Of a stretch of 9,442 nucleotides of DNA, positions 5,194 to 9,442 are shown piece by piece; within the stretch, counting starts at the first letter, position 1, and every line of letters starts with the position of its first letter. The stretch spans positions 1 through 9,442 of the forward strand of contig CAMPGU010000158.1 in assembly GCA_946885645.1 (NCBI GenBank), written 5' to 3'. The translations under genes were made by a program, and so were the position numbers. The notes beneath the pieces are model-generated. The model did not search any database, was not told the origin of the DNA, and was given only the letters and a program-made list of their open reading frames with translations. Source of the DNA: an uncultured Haloferula sp. (GTDB taxonomy: Bacteria > Verrucomicrobiota > Verrucomicrobiae > Verrucomicrobiales > Akkermansiaceae).

Positions 5194-6516
5194 ATGAAAA
5201 CCAGCAAGCAGCAAGATGCGGCGGCGCGAATCGCAGCCGTTGCCCGCTCTCTGGAGACCGATCTCGACCCGTTGGTGGCAAAGGCGGGCGCGGCGGATTT
5301 CGTATTGATCGGCGAGGCCACCCACGGCACCCGGGAATTCTACGCGATGCGCGCCGATCTCACCCGCCGTCTCATTGAACGCCACGGCTTCCGGGTGATC
5401 GCCCTGGAGGCCGACTGGCCGGACATGCTGCGGGTCCACCGCTATACCACCGGGCGGGTGAAGGAGCATGATGCCAACGAGGCCTTGGGCGATTTCCGCC
5501 GCTTTCCCCGCTGGATGTGGAGAAATGAAACGATGCCGCCTTTCATCGAATGGCTGCGGGAATGGAACCGGCCCCTGGCCCAAGGTCTCGTGGGAATCTT
5601 CGGTATGGACCTCTACAGCCTCCATTCCTCCATCGATGCCGTCCTGGCCTATCTGGAAAAGGTGGACCCGGGGGCCGCTGCACGGGCCCGCGAGCGCTAT
5701 GCCTGCTTCGACCATTTCGGGACGGATCCCCAGCTCTACGGATTCGCGACGGAGAGAGAAGGCGAGGAACCGTGCGAGGACGAGGTGATCGCCCAGCTCG
5801 TGGAACTCCGGAGGCGCAGGACGTCGGAAACCCCGCCGGACGATCCGGAGGAGCTCTTCCATGCCGAACAAAATGCGGCGGTGGTGGCAAACGCAGAGCG
5901 CTACTATCGAGCGATGTTCCGTGGACGCCAGGCCTCGTGGAACCTGCGGGACGCCCACATGGACGAGACCGTCCGCGCCCTTTCCCGCCACTACCACGAG
6001 GCCGGGGAGGACGCGAAGACGGTGGTCTGGGCCCACAATTCCCACCTCGGTGATTCCCGCTCCACCGAAATGGGCCATCGCGGTGAATGGAACGTCGGGC
6101 AGTTGCTCAAGCAACGCCTCGGCAAGCGCGTCTTCTCGATCGGCTTCTCGACCTATGCGGGCACCGTCACCGCCGCCCATGACTGGAACGAGGAGCCCCG
6201 GCAGATCACGGTGAACCCGGGCCTTCCGGGAAGCTACGAGGATCTCTTCCATCGCACCGGGCGGAAAGATTTCTGGCTCGATCTAACGACTGGAGGGGAT
6301 GCGGTCGATTTGCTCCGCGAGCCACGGCTCCAGCGCGCCATCGGGGTGATCTATCGCCCTCTGACGGAGCGCCACAGCCACTATTTCAGCTCCTGCCTGC
6401 CCGAGCAATTCGATGCCGTGATCCACATCGATCACACCACCGCGATCCAGCCGCTGGATCCCTTCGCGGCACCGGCGCGCGACCGGCCCTCTGCAGATCC
6501 GGCGGGCAGGATCTAA
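5194..6516 (+). CDS. Erythromycin esterase-like protein
   Basis: A 440-residue cytoplasmic protein of the erythromycin-esterase (EreA/EreB-like) family. The N-terminal signature LIGEATHGTREFYAMR (38-53) carries Glu41, His44 and Arg53, matching the conserved Glu/His/Arg set of EreB. LEADWP (71-76) follows. A later strand VVWAHNSHLGD (277-287) provides His281 and His284, in the region of the EreB active-site His. The C-terminal part has GYFSST-like 'FSTYAGTV' and a conserved ERHSHYF segment. Many family members sit in stress or envelope loci and have no macrolide activity, so resistance should not be assumed; the true substrate is unknown. No clear Shine-Dalgarno precedes the ATG, but the signature begins at the usual distance from it. 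The gene lies 138 bp after the sugar operon, past a hairpin, so it probably has its own promoter. Its stop overlaps that of the convergent cheB-like gene by 4 bp. Confidence 0.85.
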   Translation: MKTSKQQDAAARIAAVARSLETDLDPLVAKAGAADFVLIGEATHGTREFYAMRADLTRRLIERHGFRVIALEADWPDMLRVHRYTTGRVKEHDANEALGDFRRFPRWMWRNETMPPFIEWLREWNRPLAQGLVGIFGMDLYSLHSSIDAVLAYLEKVDPGAAARARERYACFDHFGTDPQLYGFATEREGEEPCEDEVIAQLVELRRRRTSETPPDDPEELFHAEQNAAVVANAERYYRAMFRGRQASWNLRDAHMDETVRALSRHYHEAGEDAKTVVWAHNSHLGDSRSTEMGHRGEWNVGQLLKQRLGKRVFSIGFSTYAGTVTAAHDWNEEPRQITVNPGLPGSYEDLFHRTGRKDFWLDLTTGGDAVDLLREPRLQRAIGVIYRPLTERHSHYFSSCLPEQFDAVIHIDHTTAIQPLDPFAAPARDRPSADPAGRI

Positions 6517-7556
6517 GGGCTCCGCCGGTGATCGTCCTCGGCCAGGGCTTCCATCGGCACCACAAGATTCGTCACGGCAGCCTGCTTTACCAGCGCTGCC
6601 TGCCGTCTTACATGCTCCACCTTCTCCAAGATCGCGGCCTTCTTGCCGGGACTTTCGCTTCCTTGAAGGTGCTCGGCCGCATGCACCAGCAACGCCTCCG
6701 TTTCCTCAAGCGAACGAAGCGCGCTCATCAGCGAATCCTCGTTCTTCCGGGTGAGTTCCGATAGCAGGTGGCTGAGGGTGAAAGCGTGCCCGGTATGGCA
6801 GCGGAACCGCACGATCCTGTCCTCGGGAATCTCCAGGAGCACCCCGTGGCATTCCGGGCAGGTGTAGGGGGTGAATCCGCCCAGGTCCATGATCTCCCTC
6901 ATCCGGCCGTTGTCGCCGAGCGCGATGCCGACCTCGCTGTCCATGATCGTCGGCACTTGGTAGTCCTCGTCAGCAGCATCCATCGGCCGCCTCGCCAGCT
7001 CGTTTAGCATGGGCCCGATCTCCGCGAGCCGGACGACATGATCTACCGCGACGTGCTCGATCGCACTACGGGGCATGCCGGGGCAAAATGCTTCCTCGGG
7101 ATCCTGCACGATCGCGATCCCTCCACGCTCCTTGATGGCATAGAGACCGGGCGTGCCATCGTCCAAGGCCCCGGTCAGCACAACGCCAACCACCCCGGGG
7201 CCATAGGCCCGGGCGGTGGACCGGAACAAGACATCCACCGCCGGGCGGAACCGGTTCTCCTTCTGGCCGGAGGTGAGGCGAATGCGATCTTTTTCAAGCA
7301 TCAAGTGGCGATTGGGGATGGCGACGTAGATGCGGCCGGAGGAGATCGGTTCCCCATCCTCCGGGCGGCATACCGGCAGCTTGCTCACCCGCTGAAGGAT
7401 TTCCGGCAGCAGACTGTGATAGTCCGGTGCCAGATGCATCACGATGAAGATGGACCCGGGAAAATCCGCGGGCAGATCCCGGATGATCGAGACCAACGCT
7501 TCCACGCCCCCGGCTGACGCCCCGACCACAAAAATGCTCAGGCCAGTACCCATCAT
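6513..7556 (-). CDS. Stand-alone CheB-type methylesterase with C-terminal zinc-finger-like extension
   Basis: A 347-residue protein. The CheB catalytic domain spans about 5-190, with GASAGG (12-17; Ser14 nucleophile), MHLAP (His41), LTGALDDG (Asp133, expected acid) and PGMPRSAI (159-166). The N-terminal receiver domain of chemotaxis CheB is missing; the catalytic domain begins at residue 5. The C-terminus adds CPECHG (Cys233, Cys236) and FRCHTGH (Cys253, His257), a likely zinc site also seen in other orphan CheB proteins, then a helical tail (260-340) with possible coiled coil. No cheR, cheA or chemoreceptor gene is in the window. Deamidation or demethylation of a receptor is the family activity; the target here is unknown, and a stress-signalling role is possible. 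AGGA in the minus-strand sequence about 8 nt upstream supports the start at 7556; a second ATG follows directly. Divergent from the DJ-1/PfpI gene. Confidence 0.88.
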   Translation of the reverse strand: MMGTGLSIFVVGASAGGVEALVSIIRDLPADFPGSIFIVMHLAPDYHSLLPEILQRVSKLPVCRPEDGEPISSGRIYVAIPNRHLMLEKDRIRLTSGQKENRFRPAVDVLFRSTARAYGPGVVGVVLTGALDDGTPGLYAIKERGGIAIVQDPEEAFCPGMPRSAIEHVAVDHVVRLAEIGPMLNELARRPMDAADEDYQVPTIMDSEVGIALGDNGRMREIMDLGGFTPYTCPECHGVLLEIPEDRIVRFRCHTGHAFTLSHLLSELTRKNEDSLMSALRSLEETEALLVHAAEHLQGSESPGKKAAILEKVEHVRRQAALVKQAAVTNLVVPMEALAEDDHRRSP

Positions 7557-7595
7557 CCGGTTTCCTAGGGCCAGGACGGGCAGAGCTCAAGGAAG

Positions 7596-7636
7596 ACCCG
7601 CAAATCCGGGTTTCACTTTCGGGCGCTCCCGTGAAA
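7596..7636. promoter_or_regulatory. Two dyads in the divergent cheB / DJ-1 spacer
   Basis: ACCCG (7596-7600) and CGGGT (7607-7611) are exact reverse complements 6 nt apart. TTTCAC (7611-7616) and GTGAAA (7631-7636) are exact reverse complements 14 nt apart, with CGGG/CCCG (7620-7623 and 7628-7631) nested between them. They lie in the 118-bp spacer that must hold both promoters, so they are candidate operators. No -35/-10 pair is convincing on either strand; the best on the minus strand is TTGAGC, 17 nt, TAGGAA. Confidence 0.35.
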
Positions 7637-7674
7637 GAACGAGGCCGCCCCCGACACGATCCACAGAGAAAACC

Positions 7675-8433
7675 ATGAACAATCCCTCGTCCGCCAGTTC
7701 GGCTCAGGCTGCCTCTTTTTCACGCATGCAGCAGCTCATGACACCATCGCCGGTGCCATCGATCTCGACGGAACTGCTGGCGACCGCCGATGGCGAATTG
7801 AATCGAGAGTTGAATGCTTTCCTTTTCGAACCTCTATCCGATCCCGATCTCCTCAAGGGCAAGCGCGTCGCGATCTGCTGCACCAACGGTGTGGAAGAAG
7901 TGGAAATACTGGGTGCCCAACGCTGGCTCGCCGAACACGGGGCCACGGTCCACGTCGTCTCGCCGCGGATCGGGGAATTCCCTCCCACGCTGGGGCTGCG
8001 CTTCCCGCCGATCGCCGCGACCCACGTGCTGGCGATCCGGCTGATGGAGAATGCAGGTTGGATCAGAATCGACCGCTACACCGACGAGGCGCGGGTCGAA
8101 GACTACGACGCGGTGATCCTGCCGGGCGGGTGCTGGAATCCTGATGCGCTGCGGATGGATGAGCACGCGCGGGCACTGGTGCGCGGGATGTCCGATGCCG
8201 GAAAACCGACCTGCGCGATCTGCCACGGCCAATGGGTGATGGTCAGCGCAGGCATCCTCAAGGGCAAGCGGGCGACGGCGGTGTGGAACATCCACGTCGA
8301 TTTGGAGAACGCCGGTGCCCTCGTGTCCGATGAACCCTGCGTGGTGGATGGCAATTTGATCACAGCGCGCTTTCCCTACGACCTGCCGCGCATGGTCCAC
8401 GCGCTCGTGGAGCAACTGCTGGCCGCCCGCTGA
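7675..8433 (+). CDS. DJ-1/PfpI family protein with N-terminal extension
   Basis: A 252-residue cytoplasmic protein of the DJ-1/ThiJ/PfpI (class I glutamine amidotransferase-like) superfamily. Residues about 61-250 form the domain. GKRVAICCTNGVEEVEI places the conserved Glu near residue 74-77. VILPGG (about 145-150) is the strand before the elbow. CAICHG (180-185) is the nucleophile elbow, with Cys183-His184. VVDGNLITARFPYDLP matches the C-terminal PfpI block. Residues 1-60 are a Ser/Ala/Pro-rich extension followed by an amphipathic 'LNRELNAFLFEP' segment; it is not a signal peptide. Later in-frame ATGs (for example at 7726) could be alternative starts. AGAGAAA just upstream supports 7675. Family activities include deglycase/glyoxalase, hydrolase and chaperone functions; which applies here cannot be told. 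Divergent from cheB and convergent with the esterase, 7 nt between stops. Confidence 0.83.
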   Translation: MNNPSSASSAQAASFSRMQQLMTPSPVPSISTELLATADGELNRELNAFLFEPLSDPDLLKGKRVAICCTNGVEEVEILGAQRWLAEHGATVHVVSPRIGEFPPTLGLRFPPIAATHVLAIRLMENAGWIRIDRYTDEARVEDYDAVILPGGCWNPDALRMDEHARALVRGMSDAGKPTCAICHGQWVMVSAGILKGKRATAVWNIHVDLENAGALVSDEPCVVDGNLITARFPYDLPRMVHALVEQLLAAR

Positions 8434-8440
8434 GAGACGC

Positions 8441-9442
8441 TCATTTGAAGAAAAGCTGGAGCGTCTCGGCGAGGTAGTGACGGGCGTTCATCCAGGTGTG
8501 GCCGCCTTCGGTGACGAATGATTGGTGGGCGAGCTTCTTCTCCTTTAGGTAGGCCTCGAAAGCGAGTGCCGGCTGATAGAGGAAGTCGTCCTTGCCAACG
8601 CCGAGCCAGAGCAGCTTGAGCTTCGCATTGGTGGCTTCGGGTTGGGAAACGAGCTCGGGGAAGTATTTTTCGCAGACCTCCGGCGTCAGGTGGGCGGCAT
8701 AGGAGCCAATCCACGCGAACTTGTCGGGATTCCGGAAGCCCGCGAACAACGACTGCCCGCCGCCGCGCGAGAAACCGGCGATGGCGCGCTTCTCGCGGTC
8801 GGGGATCGCGCGGAAGTTCTCTTCGATGTAGGGCAGGATGTTGCCGGTCAACTCCTCATTGAAAACCTGATACATCTCCGCGGCCTGGGGTGACGAGGGC
8901 ATCGGCGTGCCTCCCATCATATTGCCGTAGGGCATTACCACGATCATCGGCACCGCCTTCTTTTCCGCGATGAGATTGTCGAGAATCACATTGGCGCGGC
9001 CGGCCTTGAACCAGGTTTCCTCGGTGTCGGTGGTGCCGCTGACAAGGTAGAGCACGGGATACTTGTCGTCGCTCCCGCGGTAGCCGGGCGGAGTGTAAAC
9101 GAGCAGCGGGCGGGTCCGGCCCAATGTTTTGGACTCGTAGTAGCAGTAGCTCATCTCGCCATGCGGGACGTTACGGACGGCGTGGAGCAATGGCGGACTG
9201 GCGGGGACATCGACGAGACTGGGCTTGAACCTCTCGTTCGGAAACAGGTCGGGATTGGAAGGATCGGGCGTTCCGACCCCATCGGCGACAAAATTATAGG
9301 GGTAAAGGTTCGGCTCGACCGGTCCGACTGTAATGCTCCAGATGCCGGCTTCGTCTTTCTGCATCGGCTGGTTCCCTTTGAGGAACTGGCCGCTGAGTTC
9401 GACCTTCGTTGCGCCCGGGGCCCGGAAACGGAAGGTCACCTT
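8441..9442 (-). CDS. CE1-type esterase with N-terminal beta-sandwich domain (5' end cut by window edge)
   Basis: The minus-strand frame stays open to the right edge. The first visible codons are AAG GTG, so the GTG at 9439 is probably internal and the gene is partial; about 333 residues are visible. Counting from that GTG, residues 1-75 form an Ig-like/E-set domain ('FRAPGATKVELSGQF', 'YPYNFVADG', 'PNERFKPS'), as found ahead of CE1 esterases of the ferulic-acid or acetylxylan type. The alpha/beta hydrolase domain follows, with VYTPPGY (114-120), GFSRGG (Ser224 nucleophile), GKDD (Asp284/285) and EGGHTW (His314). It probably removes acyl or feruloyl groups from plant polysaccharide, or acts on a related ester. 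Such proteins are usually exported, but the signal peptide would lie outside the window. Enterochelin-esterase-like proteins share this layout and are an alternative. Its stop lies 7 nt from that of the DJ-1 gene. Confidence 0.83.
   Translation of the reverse strand, partial: KVTFRFRAPGATKVELSGQFLKGNQPMQKDEAGIWSITVGPVEPNLYPYNFVADGVGTPDPSNPDLFPNERFKPSLVDVPASPPLLHAVRNVPHGEMSYCYYESKTLGRTRPLLVYTPPGYRGSDDKYPVLYLVSGTTDTEETWFKAGRANVILDNLIAEKKAVPMIVVMPYGNMMGGTPMPSSPQAAEMYQVFNEELTGNILPYIEENFRAIPDREKRAIAGFSRGGGQSLFAGFRNPDKFAWIGSYAAHLTPEVCEKYFPELVSQPEATNAKLKLLWLGVGKDDFLYQPALAFEAYLKEKKLAHQSFVTEGGHTWMNARHYLAETLQLFFK

Noticed and set aside
5173..6252. Minus-strand open frame (359 codons) opposite the erythromycin-esterase-like gene
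   Set aside because: It is a shadow of a gene with strong family motifs; its product looks like reverse-frame GC-rich coding sequence.
5194..6516. Macrolide resistance gene
   Set aside because: Only family-level residues are seen. There is no mobile element or resistance context, and many homologues have no macrolide activity.
8431..8443. Small inverted repeat TGAG/CTCA spanning the two convergent stop codons
   Set aside because: The arms are only four bases and result from two facing TGA stops; too weak for a terminator.

Overview
The window is GC-rich, densely coded bacterial DNA. It most resembles a chromosome of the phylum Verrucomicrobiota (Luteolibacter/Haloferula-like). Three things point there: a secreted TIGR04073-type 'exosortase system-associated' protein, a secreted protein with an SHD1-like domain (a domain common in Verrucomicrobiota and Planctomycetota), and mostly weak or absent Shine-Dalgarno sequences. 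I saw no RNA gene, insertion sequence, CRISPR array or prophage gene. The taxonomic call is from memory of families, not from a search.

Layout. Positions 1-1346 hold two independent plus-strand genes for small exported proteins, separated by a strong intrinsic terminator (524-558). Positions 1347-1733 form a 387-bp non-coding stretch with several hairpins and the likely leader of the next operon. Positions 1734-5055 are a tight three-gene plus-strand operon: a HAD sugar-phosphate phosphatase, a GT4 glycosyltransferase of the mannosylfructose-phosphate/sucrose-phosphate synthase type (4-bp ATGA overlap), and a GH100-like six-hairpin glycosidase (2-nt gap). A 37-nt hairpin (5066-5102) follows the operon. 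Positions 5194-6516 encode an erythromycin-esterase-like protein. Its stop overlaps the stop of a convergent minus-strand stand-alone CheB methylesterase (6513-7556). CheB is divergent from a DJ-1/PfpI protein (7675-8433) across a 118-bp spacer with two dyads. The DJ-1 gene converges on a CE1-type esterase (8441 to the right edge), which is cut at its 5' end.

Working together. The central operon reads as a disaccharide module. The glycosyltransferase would join a nucleotide-activated hexose to fructose-6-phosphate. The phosphatase would remove the phosphate to give a non-reducing disaccharide, mannosylfructose or sucrose. The GH100-like enzyme would hydrolyse that disaccharide again. Such disaccharides are compatible solutes, so the operon probably makes and recycles an osmolyte. 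The genes to its right (erythromycin-esterase-like, CheB, DJ-1/PfpI) are families often found in stress-response neighbourhoods, but no direct link to the osmolyte operon is shown here. The most interesting point is the coupling of a mannosylfructose-type synthase and phosphatase with an invertase-family hydrolase, which suggests an undescribed mannosylfructose hydrolase or a bacterial sucrose make-and-break operon.
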